Assembly (NCBI RefSeq): GCF_042432905.1
Contig: NZ_JBHLWI010000025.1
Location: forward strand, 1-64,000
DNA length: 64,000 nucleotides
Source of the DNA: Fontibacter flavus
GTDB lineage: Bacteria > Bacteroidota > Bacteroidia > Cytophagales > Cyclobacteriaceae
Reading direction: 5' to 3'
The notes beneath the pieces are model-generated. The model did not search any database, had not been told where the DNA came from, and worked only from the letters and a program-made list of their open reading frames with translations. Of this stretch, positions 19,846 through 28,021 are shown one piece after another. The translations under genes were made by a program, and so were the position numbers. How positions within the stretch are numbered: the stretch's first letter is position 1; each line of letters opens with the position of its first letter.

Positions 19846-21262
19846 ACCCCCTCTTTGAATAATAAGCCCTCAACAAAAGGAACCAAACTATTGTGACCGG
19901 AATAATTAACAATAACCATACGGATCCGATACAGGCACCGGAATTGGGTACAATGATAGTATTTGGCAATTCACTTTTTAGCTTGACAATCCCAAGAGAG
20001 TCACTAAAAAAATCTTCATGAAGTGACAAGTACCTTAAACCTTTCAACTGAAACATTCCTGAATCTATTGGGGAACTATAATCAGACTCCCCAATAATTA
20101 AATATTTTAAATTGTTGAATTTTGATAAAATGCTGTAATCAAACAGGGTATCTGCTACATTAATGTCCAAAAACTCCAGGTCTTTTAACGAGTCCGCAAA
20201 AATTGGTAAATTATTCTTAATGTAGGATTCCTGTGACCTTAAAGAAAGTCTTTTTAATTGCTTTAAATTTGAAATATCCGTGGCATTTTCCAATTGTCCT
20301 ACCACAGTCAAAGCTTTTAAATTTGGATGGGAATATGCTAAAGGGTAATCCATCCATGCATCATCCAAAAACATAATATTCAATTCCTCAAGTTCCTTCA
20401 GATCATACCAAGGTGGAAGACTTTCCAAATCTTCAAGATCCCCGATATAAGTAAAGGATTTGAGCTGCAAGTTTTCTTTAAAAAACGATGACTTCAGGAG
20501 TGGGTATTGATCTGTTTCATTCCATTCTATCAGGATTAATTTTTTCAATTTTTCCAAATGGGGAAGTGGAAGATCTCCGATTGAATCCGGAATAGAGATC
20601 ATCAGGCTTTCAAGAATTTTGAATCTTCCAAGACTCATTAAAGTAAGAGAATCCAATGGATTATTAATGGAGAGCATTTTAGGAGAAAAATACTGGGAAA
20701 TCCAAAGTAAATCCTGATTATTGACAGGGATTGAATCTTCATATCCTGTGAATGAAATGTCAATATGCGGATTGAACTCAGCAATTTTTCGCAAATAAGG
20801 CTTAACCGAATCAGGAATTTCAATTTCAAACTCAATTGATTTGAGCGTTTTGCTCTCCTTCAGGGACAACTGATGCAAAAACAAAAGCGAAGGTCCGACA
20901 GAATCAATCGTAATGGCTGAAAGTTCCCCGTTGATCAGCAAAGTGTTTTCATCCCCATCAAAAACCAAGGTATCTTTCCAGTCAGGGTCAATTGATAAAG
21001 TATAAAATTTGTTGGTTTTATCTAGCTCAAAATAAACCAAATCTCCATTCCTGACTGGCGCAGTAAGAAATTCTGCTGAATCCTCATTGGTAAATTGCTC
21101 ATGGAAATCCATCACTGAGTAAGGATGGAAAGTAGCCCCATAAAAGGTCAGCAGCCGAAAAGAAAATTGTTCTTCCATTTCGAATGGCTTCTTTTGGCAT
21201 TGTAATGTCAACCATCCAAAACAAAACAACAAGATTGCTATATAAATGCTTTTGTGGGACAT
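19835..21262 (-). CDS. Leucine-rich-repeat protein with C-terminal membrane anchor
   Basis: The ATG at 21262 begins a plausible signal sequence (IYIAILLFCFGWLTLQC); a lipobox-like Cys is present but Gln precedes it, which is atypical. The 475-residue mature region carries at least seven irregular repeats of the LxxLxxLxL type between about 180 and 440, for example LEFLDINVADTLFDYSILSKF and LKYLIIGES. A single hydrophobic helix (SVWLLLIIPVTIVWFLLL) and a short basic tail (RAYYSKRGYGT) end the protein. That predicts a periplasmic or extracellular LRR domain tethered to the inner membrane. I do not recognise a named family. Overlap with the CPBP protease gene suggests the two work together. Confidence 0.7.
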   Translation of the reverse strand: MSHKSIYIAILLFCFGWLTLQCQKKPFEMEEQFSFRLLTFYGATFHPYSVMDFHEQFTNEDSAEFLTAPVRNGDLVYFELDKTNKFYTLSIDPDWKDTLVFDGDENTLLINGELSAITIDSVGPSLLFLHQLSLKESKTLKSIEFEIEIPDSVKPYLRKIAEFNPHIDISFTGYEDSIPVNNQDLLWISQYFSPKMLSINNPLDSLTLMSLGRFKILESLMISIPDSIGDLPLPHLEKLKKLILIEWNETDQYPLLKSSFFKENLQLKSFTYIGDLEDLESLPPWYDLKELEELNIMFLDDAWMDYPLAYSHPNLKALTVVGQLENATDISNLKQLKRLSLRSQESYIKNNLPIFADSLKDLEFLDINVADTLFDYSILSKFNNLKYLIIGESDYSSPIDSGMFQLKGLRYLSLHEDFFSDSLGIVKLKSELPNTIIVPNSGACIGSVWLLLIIPVTIVWFLLLRAYYSKRGYGT

Positions 21263-21437
21263 ATAAGGTTTTCCGAAACGATAGATTTGATCTATGAAAA
21301 GATACAAAATATTCTTCCATATAAATAAATTACTGCACACTTTTTCACAACAATAAAAGCATCTTCTAATGGTCGCAAGTTTTGCCTTTCATAATCATAT
21401 CAATTGGAAATGATCGCAGCAAAAATTACATTCGGTC

Positions 21438-22286
21438 ATGATTAAATTAATTGAATGTCCTAGAGATGCCATGCAGGGAAGGGAGGAGTTTATTGATACT
21501 GCAATCAAAGCTGCTTATATCAACCAATTATTACAAGTAGGTTTTGACACCATAGATTTTGGGAGCTTTGTCAGCCCAAAAGCGATTCCTCAAATGCGGG
21601 ACACGGCAGAAGTTTTGTCCCTTTTGGATTTGTATAAATCAAAATCCAAACTCTTGGCCATCATAGCCAATGTCAGAGGAGCTGAAGATGCCTTACACTT
21701 TGAAGAAATAGATTACTTGGGATTTCCACTTTCCGTCTCGGAAACATTTCAGCAGAGGAACACCAATAAATCAATAGCTGAGGCGCTGGAGACTGTAGAG
21801 AATATCCAAAATCTATGTGAAACCCATGGAAAAACCTTGGTCACATACCTGAGCATGGGCTTTGGGAATCCTTACGGTGATTCCTATAGTCCGGAATTGG
21901 TGGCTGAATTTGTAGAAAACCTGGATGAAATGGGGATCAAAATCATCTCATTTGCCGATACGATCGGCACAGCGACACCTGATCTGATCAAGTCATTATA
22001 TGAAGTGAATGCCCAATCTTTTACGCAAATAGAGTTTGGACTTCACCTTCACTCCAACCCTGCAGTGCTTTCCCCTAAAATCGAAGCCGCTTTGAAGGCA
22101 GGTTGTAGAAGGTTTGATGGTGCGATCCTTGGATTTGGCGGCTGTCCAATGGCCAAAGATGAATTGGTCGGCAATGTAGCCACGGAATCCTTGGTCAGTA
22201 TCTTGGAAAAAAACGGTTATGAAACCGGTATTGATAAAACAGAGTTTTCCGAAGCAAGGAAACTTGCTCAGGTTGTATTTCACTGA
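21438..22286 (+). CDS. Hydroxymethylglutaryl-CoA lyase-like enzyme
   Basis: This 282-residue TIM-barrel protein of the HMGL-like superfamily begins with KLIECPRDAMQG, matching the usual PRDGxQ substrate loop. It has LHLHSNP near 200, where the family usually has HxHDT, and GGCPMAKDELVGNVATE near 235-251, the flexible loop with the catalytic Cys. HMG-CoA lyase splits HMG-CoA to acetyl-CoA and acetoacetate in leucine and ketone-body breakdown. The change of HDT to HSN next to the metal ligands means that a related aldol lyase cannot be excluded. No leucine-catabolism partner is adjacent. A PepSY protein follows 82 bp downstream. Confidence 0.83.
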   Translation: MIKLIECPRDAMQGREEFIDTAIKAAYINQLLQVGFDTIDFGSFVSPKAIPQMRDTAEVLSLLDLYKSKSKLLAIIANVRGAEDALHFEEIDYLGFPLSVSETFQQRNTNKSIAEALETVENIQNLCETHGKTLVTYLSMGFGNPYGDSYSPELVAEFVENLDEMGIKIISFADTIGTATPDLIKSLYEVNAQSFTQIEFGLHLHSNPAVLSPKIEAALKAGCRRFDGAILGFGGCPMAKDELVGNVATESLVSILEKNGYETGIDKTEFSEARKLAQVVFH

Positions 22287-22367
22287 TTAAACTAAGATAC
22301 TACCGCTAATAGGATTGTCGTTCCCGAGGAAATGGAAAAGGATATCTTTGGCTTGCTGTATTAGATT

Positions 22368-22931
22368 ATGACCAATATTTCAAAAACTGCCAATCTGACC
22401 CGTATTCATCGGAGAATTCATAAATGGTTGAGTATTCCATTTGTGTTTTTTCTGTTGTTGATCGGTATTACAGCAATTCTGCTTGCCTGGAAAAAGGAAT
22501 TCGGCCTGATTCCCAAAACCCAAACCACCCAAGTGGAAAATCCCCAAATCTGGATGAATGTGGACGACATGCTCAGCATCAGCAAATCTTATATGAGGGA
22601 CAGCGTCGGCAAAAGTGAAGAAATTGACAGGATAGACATAAGACCAGATAAAGGTATCGTCAAAATTCTTTTTAAATACCATTTCACGGAAATTCAACTG
22701 GATGGGTATTCAGGTGAAATATTATCGGTAAGTCGCAGGAATTCAGACATGATTGAAAAAATCCATGATGGCAGTATTTTGGATTTTCTATTCCAAACAG
22801 GAGCAGAAGGAAGCAAGTTAGTTTATAGTACCATCACTTCCTTGGCTTTGATCATTCTTGGGATATCCGGTTTTTATTTGTGGTATTATCCACGAAAAAT
22901 CAAGAATTTCAAGAAAAAATCCTCCAATTAA
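22368..22931 (+). CDS. PepSY-domain membrane protein
   Basis: This 187-residue protein has two membrane helices (about 22-40 and 160-175) enclosing a PepSY-like periplasmic domain. It opens with the RIHRRIHKWLSIPFVFFLLLIGITAILLAWKK segment pattern of PepSY-associated TM proteins, which are often linked to iron reduction or siderophore handling, and ends in a basic cytoplasmic tail (YYPRKIKNFKKKSSN). It is shorter than the usual four-helix PepSY_TM proteins, so it may be a reduced member. Function is unknown; no siderophore receptor is nearby. Confidence 0.72.
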   Translation: MTNISKTANLTRIHRRIHKWLSIPFVFFLLLIGITAILLAWKKEFGLIPKTQTTQVENPQIWMNVDDMLSISKSYMRDSVGKSEEIDRIDIRPDKGIVKILFKYHFTEIQLDGYSGEILSVSRRNSDMIEKIHDGSILDFLFQTGAEGSKLVYSTITSLALIILGISGFYLWYYPRKIKNFKKKSSN

Positions 22932-22991
22932 CCTCTCCCTTAAGCAGAGCTTTTTTCAACTTTTTGTTTTTGTACCTACCTTTAGCTCAAT

Positions 22992-24641
22992 ATGGAACAG
23001 GATGTCTTTGATTTTTGGAAATTCTTAGCGGGGATCGGTATTTTCCTTTGGGGGATGCACCAGTTAGAATTGGCTATCAAAGAACTGGGGGGAAAGACAT
23101 TCCGGAACATGCTTCAGAATTCCACGAATACCGCCTGGAAAGGAATTCTAATAGGAACCTTTATTACGGCAATTTTACAAAGTAGTTCCTTGGTAACGTT
23201 GATGGTACTCGCATTTTTAGGAGCAGGAGTCTTGAATTTAAGAAATGCCATTGGTGTCATTTTGGGAGCAAATCTGGGAACTACAGTCACTGCCTGGATA
23301 GTTGCTGCTTTGGGTTTCAAGCTAAGTGTTGCAGATTTCGCCATGCCTTTTCTGGGTTTAGGCAGTTTGCTTTATCTTTTTGCAGGCGGAAGAGTCACCC
23401 TAAAAAATATTGGTGTTTTCAGTGTCGGATTTGGATTACTTTTTCTGGGATTGGATTTTATGAAAACATCCATTGAGGCCGTAGCTGATCAGGTGGATTT
23501 AAGCGAATTCCATCATTATGGTCTTTGGATTTATTTGCTCATTGGCATCATCGTGACCGCCCTTATCCAATCCTCTTCTGCCATGGTGGTAATCATTCTT
23601 AGTGCCATGAGTGCAGGGGTTATTGAGCTTCTTGAAGGTGCAGTATTAATTATTGGCGCAAATATAGGTACCACCATTACAGTCGGAATAGGTTCTCTGG
23701 GAGGGGCTGCGGACAAAAAAAGATTGGCATTAGCCCATTTTTTATTCAATTGCATCACAGGACTGCTGGTATTTATTTTCATACGTCCATTGGTGACTTA
23801 TACTATGCTTATTTTTTCTATCAAAGACCCTTTGATGGAATTGGTTTTATTGAATACCATTCTCAATATGATTGGGATATTGATTTTTTATCCATTTATC
23901 GGAGGTTTTGAAAAATGGCTCAGAAAGCGATTTATGGCTGATGAACCAAAAGGAGTATCGGAGTTTATCAAAAACGTCAGCACTAAAGTACCTAATGCCG
24001 CCCTTGCCGCTTTAGAAAAAGAAATTCAATTGGCGTTTGAAAAAACATTGGCGTTTATGGCCAATATATGGGATGGTGGAAATTCAGACAATAATATATC
24101 TATTTGGAGAAGAATTCTACTTCAGCCTAAAAACCTTCTTCAGCAATATAAGGAGCTAAAAGTTCTGGAGGATGAATTGACCCAATACCATCTTGCCCTT
24201 CAAGAAGAAAACTTAAGTCCAGAAGAAGCCCAAAGATTGACCTCATATATGCTGGCATTAAGGACCATGGTCTATGCTTCTAAAGATTTCAAGGATGTCA
24301 TGCACAATATTCAGGACATGAAAGATGAAGATGATCCGATTGCGTTGGAATATTTCGAAAAAATGAAGACTTATACTTTTGATTTTTTCAACAAACTGAA
24401 TGCCTTTATCCAGCAAAAAGAATTTGATGCGGTCCCACCAGATTGGATTGGAGAAAACAGTCGTCAATATAAATCCTGGATTTCGGAATTATACAATAGG
24501 ATTAAAACAACGCAACCAGAATTCCCAGTATCCACACTTACTAACGTCATCAAACAGGTAATCTCTGGGTTGGACAACCTTGGTAGCTCAACCATACATT
24601 GGAAACTTCAGAAGAAGGAAGTGATTGATGTTCTTCCATAA
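22992..24641 (+). CDS. Na/Pi cotransporter-family protein
   Basis: This 549-residue protein has two inverted-topology repeats each carrying the QSSS signature of the NptA/type II Na+-phosphate cotransporters: TAILQSSSLVTLM near 62 and TALIQSSSAMVVII near 190. Each is followed by the GAN(L/I)GTT loop (ILGANLGTTVTAW and IIGANIGTTITVG). After about residue 320 a helical PhoU-like cytoplasmic domain follows, probably for regulation. The role is sodium-driven uptake or export of phosphate at the inner membrane. It is followed directly by a terminator hairpin shared with the convergent universal stress gene. Confidence 0.9.
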   Translation: MEQDVFDFWKFLAGIGIFLWGMHQLELAIKELGGKTFRNMLQNSTNTAWKGILIGTFITAILQSSSLVTLMVLAFLGAGVLNLRNAIGVILGANLGTTVTAWIVAALGFKLSVADFAMPFLGLGSLLYLFAGGRVTLKNIGVFSVGFGLLFLGLDFMKTSIEAVADQVDLSEFHHYGLWIYLLIGIIVTALIQSSSAMVVIILSAMSAGVIELLEGAVLIIGANIGTTITVGIGSLGGAADKKRLALAHFLFNCITGLLVFIFIRPLVTYTMLIFSIKDPLMELVLLNTILNMIGILIFYPFIGGFEKWLRKRFMADEPKGVSEFIKNVSTKVPNAALAALEKEIQLAFEKTLAFMANIWDGGNSDNNISIWRRILLQPKNLLQQYKELKVLEDELTQYHLALQEENLSPEEAQRLTSYMLALRTMVYASKDFKDVMHNIQDMKDEDDPIALEYFEKMKTYTFDFFNKLNAFIQQKEFDAVPPDWIGENSRQYKSWISELYNRIKTTQPEFPVSTLTNVIKQVISGLDNLGSSTIHWKLQKKEVIDVLP

Positions 24642-24672
24642 AAAACGGGATCCCTAAGAATCCCGTATTAAT
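24641..24672. terminator. Bidirectional terminator hairpin
   Basis: ACGGGAT (24645-24651) pairs with ATCCCGT (24660-24666). The T-run is better on the minus strand, so it serves chiefly the universal stress gene. It also starts right at the stop codon of the Na/Pi cotransporter. Confidence 0.75.
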
Positions 24673-24706
24673 TAGGCTTAAAAGCCTCATATGCTGGGGA
24701 GCAATA

Positions 24707-25534
24707 TCAATCAACCTTTACACTTAACACAGGTATATCAGATTTATAAAGCACGGTATCGGTGGTTCCGATTTGGTAAGTGGATTTTCCTTTTCTGTTG
24801 TTGGAAGCCATACCAATAAAACCAATTTTATTGCTTTCCGCAAATTCTACGATGCCATTTTCACTTTCTTGGTGGTTGAAAATATGTTTATGGATTACTA
24901 TATCTTCCAATCCCTTCGCATATTTCTCCATCAACTTCATGGCTTCGCCGGAATCAACAAAAGCATGGGGAGTGTTGACAAACAGGAAATGAACAGAGGT
25001 ATGGAAAGCCTTGATCAATGGCTTCATTTTCATGAAAGCTGGCCTGGAATCTTCATTGAACATGGACGCAAATGCCATTTTTCTAAGATCATTGCCATTC
25101 ATTACTTTCTTAACTGCCAAAACAGGGCAATCTGCATTTCTTAAGACTTTTTGAAGATTGGAACCGACAAACTTTTCATTGGTATGCTCTTTTCCATAAG
25201 CTCCGATAATAATCATATCAGCCTTCTGTTTGTTGGCAAGCTCAATGATCATTTCATGGGGTACCCCTACTGTCACTACTGTCTCCACAGGTACGCCACC
25301 AAGTTTATGTTCCATCACAAAAGCCTTTATCCAATCTTTTGCTTCAGCCTCCATATCAAGAATTTCAGGATGGTTTTTTCTTCTATCAGCACTCAGATTT
25401 TTCCAATCCAAAGGAGTGCTCACCACGTTGACGCAAGTAATACTACTATCCACCTTCTCAGCAATTTTAAGGGCCGTCAAAAATGCATTTTCAGAATAGG
25501 AGGAGAAATCGACGGGAACAATTATTCTTTTCAT
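24707..25534 (-). CDS. Tandem universal stress protein (UspA family)
   Basis: This 275-residue protein consists of two Usp domains. Domain 1 starts KRIIVPVDFSSYSENAFLTAL and ends with the ATP-binding-type loop IIIGAYGKEHTNEKFVGSN. Domain 2 (about 150-275) is more divergent and ends with FIGMASNNRKGKSTYQIG. In domain 1 the G-2x-G-9x-G(S/T) motif is only partly conserved, so nucleotide binding is uncertain. Tandem Usp proteins of this size are common in Bacteroidota and act in the cytoplasm under stress. It is a single-gene unit, divergent from the SDR gene. Confidence 0.87.
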   Translation of the reverse strand: MKRIIVPVDFSSYSENAFLTALKIAEKVDSSITCVNVVSTPLDWKNLSADRRKNHPEILDMEAEAKDWIKAFVMEHKLGGVPVETVVTVGVPHEMIIELANKQKADMIIIGAYGKEHTNEKFVGSNLQKVLRNADCPVLAVKKVMNGNDLRKMAFASMFNEDSRPAFMKMKPLIKAFHTSVHFLFVNTPHAFVDSGEAMKLMEKYAKGLEDIVIHKHIFNHQESENGIVEFAESNKIGFIGMASNNRKGKSTYQIGTTDTVLYKSDIPVLSVKVD

Positions 25535-25570
25535 GGCTTTGCGGTTTTGGTTTTGACATGCTTAAAATTC

Positions 25571-25578
25571 CAAAATTA
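25571..25578 (-). promoter_or_regulatory. Probable -7 element of the universal stress gene
   Basis: On the minus strand this reads TAATTTTG, a full match to TAnnTTTG, about 37 bases before the ATG. The -33 position (TTAG after 19 bases) is one base off TTTG. Confidence 0.5.
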
Positions 25579-25650
25579 TCGACTAAAAAACCCTGACTAA
25601 AATCATTAAAATCCCTGATTATTAACACATAGATCTCTTAATGTGGAAGT

Positions 25651-25658
25651 TAAATTTG
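25651..25658 (+). promoter_or_regulatory. Probable -7 element of the SDR gene
   Basis: TAAATTTG matches TAnnTTTG and lies 29 bases before the SDR start codon. No good -33 TTG is seen at the usual spacing. Confidence 0.42.
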
Positions 25659-25687
25659 GTTAATAGAAAAACAAACAACCAACAACT

Positions 25688-26452
25688 ATGACGTTAAAAG
25701 GAAAACATGCCATCATCACAGGCGGGGCTGGAGGGATCGGGAAATCCACCGCTGCTTTGTATCTCAAGGAAGGTATCGAGGGACTATTACTGGTGGATCT
25801 TAGTGAAGAAAACCTCAAATCAGCTAAGAAGGAACTGAATGATGATCGGGTATATACTTATGCAGCAGATGTCAGCAATCCAGCTCAGGTAAAAGCCTAT
25901 ACAGACAAGGCCGTAGACCTTTTTGGAAAACTGGACATCGTATTCTTAAATGCCGGCTATGAAGGAGTGGTCAAGCCACTGTCTGATTATCCAGAGGAAG
26001 TGTATGATAAGGTTTTGGCAGTAAATGTCAAAGGAGTATGGTTAGGGCTTAAATGTGCCTTTCCCTACATGCAAAATTCCGGTGGCGGGTCCATCATCAT
26101 CACTTCATCTGTGGCCGGTCTTAGAGGGACACCACAGACAATGGCTTACACTACGAGTAAGCATGCCGTCATCGGCAGCATGAGGGTTGCTGCCCTGGAA
26201 GGTGCACCTTTCAATATCCGGGTCAACTCCATCCACCCTTCTCCTGTTGACAACAGGATGATGAGATCATTGGAAGAAGGTTTTGCCCCTGGTGCTGCAT
26301 CCGAAGCTAAAAAGGGATTTGAGAAAGCCATTCCTCTGGGAAGATATGCAACCAATGAGGATATTGCCAATATGGCCCTCTTTCTAGCATCTGACAACAG
26401 TAAATTCATAACTGGCTCAATCAATGTGGTTGACGGTGGTTTTAGTGCTTGA
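25688..26452 (+). CDS. Short-chain dehydrogenase/reductase
   Basis: This 254-residue classical SDR has the cofactor motif TGGAGGIGKS at the N-terminus, NAG in VFLNAGYEG near 91, catalytic Ser in IIITSSVAGL near 140, and YTTSK near 153 with the active-site Tyr and Lys. Asp at the end of strand beta-2 (LLVDLSEENL) favours NAD over NADP. The C-terminus ends in the usual ITGSINVVDGGFSA. The substrate is not predictable. A strong terminator follows 18 bp after the stop, so it is a single-gene unit ahead of the Crp/Fnr gene. Confidence 0.92.
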   Translation: MTLKGKHAIITGGAGGIGKSTAALYLKEGIEGLLLVDLSEENLKSAKKELNDDRVYTYAADVSNPAQVKAYTDKAVDLFGKLDIVFLNAGYEGVVKPLSDYPEEVYDKVLAVNVKGVWLGLKCAFPYMQNSGGGSIIITSSVAGLRGTPQTMAYTTSKHAVIGSMRVAALEGAPFNIRVNSIHPSPVDNRMMRSLEEGFAPGAASEAKKGFEKAIPLGRYATNEDIANMALFLASDNSKFITGSINVVDGGFSA

Positions 26453-26470
26453 TAAATAGGTTTGGTGGCA

Positions 26471-26503
26471 AAAAAGGGTCAGATATCTTATCCGACCCTT
26501 TTT
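26471..26503 (+). terminator. Rho-independent terminator after the SDR gene
   Basis: AAAAAGGGTC (26471-26480) pairs with GACCCTTTTT (26494-26503) in a 10-bp perfect stem ending in T. The symmetrical A/T flanks allow function in both directions. Confidence 0.85.
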
Positions 26504-26507
26504 CTAT

Positions 26508-26523
26508 TGTGACTTTTATCACT
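26508..26523 (+). promoter_or_regulatory. CRP-like operator before the Crp/Fnr gene
   Basis: TGTGA-N6-TCACT matches the CRP consensus TGTGA-N6-TCACA at nine of ten defined positions and lies 43 bases before the ATG of a Crp/Fnr gene. The regulator's recognition helix carries R-E-x-x-x-R as in CRP. Autoregulation is the inference. Confidence 0.5.
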
Positions 26524-26566
26524 AACTTGGTATTGGGCTAGACCTACTTTTAAAAAAATTTTGACT

Positions 26567-27223
26567 ATGGACATAGAAGAATTAAAGCACAAATTACCCA
26601 ACATAACTGATCCGAACTTATTAAAGGCCTTAATAGAACATGGCACTATTATGGAATTTCAACCTGGTAAGGCCATTACTGAACCAGGGCAGTTCATCAA
26701 AATGGTACCTATCATATTGGAAGGTTCTGTGAAGATTATTCGTACAGACGAAGATGGGAAGGAGTTATTTTTATACTATTTGGAACCTGGAGAAACCTGT
26801 GCCCTATCCTTAACCTGTTGTTCTGCCTCCAAACCAAGCGAAATAAAAGCCATAGCAGAAGAAAAAACCGTATTGCTGGCAATTCCCATCTCTAAACATG
26901 AAGAATGGCTGGATTGCTTTAGACAATGGAAAGATTTCGTCTCCATGACCTATCAGTCTAGATTTCAAGAAATGCTGGTAGCATTGGATGCTGTCGCCTT
27001 CAAAAGGATGGACGAACGACTGATGCGCTACATAGTGACCAAGATGAAGCAACAAAAAACCAATGAGCTTCAAACTACCCATCAGGAAATCGCCAATGAA
27101 TTGGGCACTTCCCGTGAAGTGATTTCCAGATTGCTTAAGCAATTGGAAAAGAAAAAATGGATTGAATTGGGAAGAAACGTCATTTATATCAGAGACGACT
27201 TTGAGGAGTTGATCAGTGCATAA
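26567..27223 (+). CDS. Crp/Fnr-family transcriptional regulator
   Basis: I use the ATG at 26567, not the TTG six bases upstream. The 218-residue protein has a cyclic-nucleotide-binding-type beta barrel (about 15-115), a dimer helix, and a C-terminal winged helix (TTHQEIANELGTSREVISRL). The recognition helix SREVISR combines the RE...R of CRP with the E..SR of FNR. The barrel carries GETCALSLTCC, with Cys78, Cys84 and Cys85, and a further Cys117. These cysteines are not in the FNR iron-sulfur arrangement but could sense redox or sulfur species. No cAMP-binding RxS/T motif is evident. A CRP-like palindrome precedes the gene. Downstream lie a REP-like cluster and then the convergent SulP-carbonic anhydrase operon. 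Confidence 0.9.
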   Translation: MDIEELKHKLPNITDPNLLKALIEHGTIMEFQPGKAITEPGQFIKMVPIILEGSVKIIRTDEDGKELFLYYLEPGETCALSLTCCSASKPSEIKAIAEEKTVLLAIPISKHEEWLDCFRQWKDFVSMTYQSRFQEMLVALDAVAFKRMDERLMRYIVTKMKQQKTNELQTTHQEIANELGTSREVISRLLKQLEKKKWIELGRNVIYIRDDFEELISA

Positions 27224-27233
27224 GAGCTTGCCG

Positions 27234-27343
27234 AAATTTGTAATTTAGTGAAAGGATAAAGCGGATTTGTAATCCGCCTACTCAACCACTAAAAAAACAA
27301 AGAATTATAAATCCTTGATATTGCTCCACGGAATTATAAATCC
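27234..27343. repeat. REP-like cluster of four short palindromes
   Basis: Four related units lie 15-30 bp apart: around ATTTGTAAT at 27234-27246, GCGGATTTGTAATCCGC at 27261-27277 (a perfect 7-bp inverted repeat), GAATTATAAATCC at 27302-27314 and GGAATTATAAATCC at 27330-27343. The last two are related to the first two in inverse orientation. This is the pattern of REP sequences mobilised by REP-associated transposases. No transposase is in the window. Confidence 0.55.
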
Positions 27344-27355
27344 CGATAAGCGAAA

Positions 27356-27384
27356 AAAAGCCGGCTGTCAAACAGCCGGCTTTT
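27356..27384. terminator. Strong bidirectional terminator between crp-like and carbonic anhydrase genes
   Basis: AAAAGCCGGCTGT (27356-27368) pairs perfectly with ACAGCCGGCTTTT (27372-27384) around a 3-nt loop: a 13-bp stem with A and T flanks on both sides, 10 bp from the carbonic anhydrase stop. Confidence 0.92.
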
Positions 27385-27393
27385 CATTTTTAT

Positions 27394-28017
27394 TTAGCCT
27401 CCTATCATGGCAGGTTTGATATTGTATTTTCTCTTCAGGTCATGAACAAGACCAGTGGAGAAGTCAAAAACCCAAGCGTGAAGTTTTAATTGAACACCTC
27501 TGGCGATGGCTTGCTTGTAAATGGAAGATTGCTTGATATTCTCAATCTGCTCCAATACATTCAACTCCACCAACTTGTTGAGCTTTTCTGTCTCATCAGC
27601 AATCATTTCCAACTCTTGCTTATGATGTCTAATGACATCCTTGATGTTGGCCAGCCAGTTATCAATCAATCCATTGGTCTGATTATCATAGGCTGCTTTG
27701 ATGCCTCCGCAACCATAATGGCCGTAGACTATGATATCATTGATCCCTAAGTTTTCAACTGCATATTGCATTACAGAAAGAAAATTCAGATCCGTATGGG
27801 ATACCACATTGGCGATGTTCCGATGAATAAACAGCTCACCTAATTCAAGACCCAATACTTTTGAAGGAGAAACCCTACTGTCAGAGCAGCCCACCAAAAG
27901 GGCTTTAGGTGCTTGACCTTCTTTCAATGAATCGAAATAGTCTCCCTGAAGAGCGCGCATTTCTGTCGCCCAATCTTTGTTGAAATCGAGATATTTATTT
28001 AAATCTATCTGACACAT
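27394..28017 (-). CDS. Beta-class carbonic anhydrase
   Basis: The start is placed at the ATG at 28017, 4 bp after the SulP stop; the frame continues upstream inside the SulP gene. The 207-residue protein has the zinc-site motifs CSDSRV (Cys and Asp ligand/dyad) and GHYGCGGI (His and Cys ligands). It interconverts CO2 and bicarbonate in the cytoplasm. Pairing with a SulP transporter in a tight operon is a recurrent arrangement and suggests bicarbonate supply for carboxylation or pH control. Confidence 0.95.
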   Translation of the reverse strand: MCQIDLNKYLDFNKDWATEMRALQGDYFDSLKEGQAPKALLVGCSDSRVSPSKVLGLELGELFIHRNIANVVSHTDLNFLSVMQYAVENLGINDIIVYGHYGCGGIKAAYDNQTNGLIDNWLANIKDVIRHHKQELEMIADETEKLNKLVELNVLEQIENIKQSSIYKQAIARGVQLKLHAWVFDFSTGLVHDLKRKYNIKPAMIGG

Positions 28018-28021
28018 GTGA

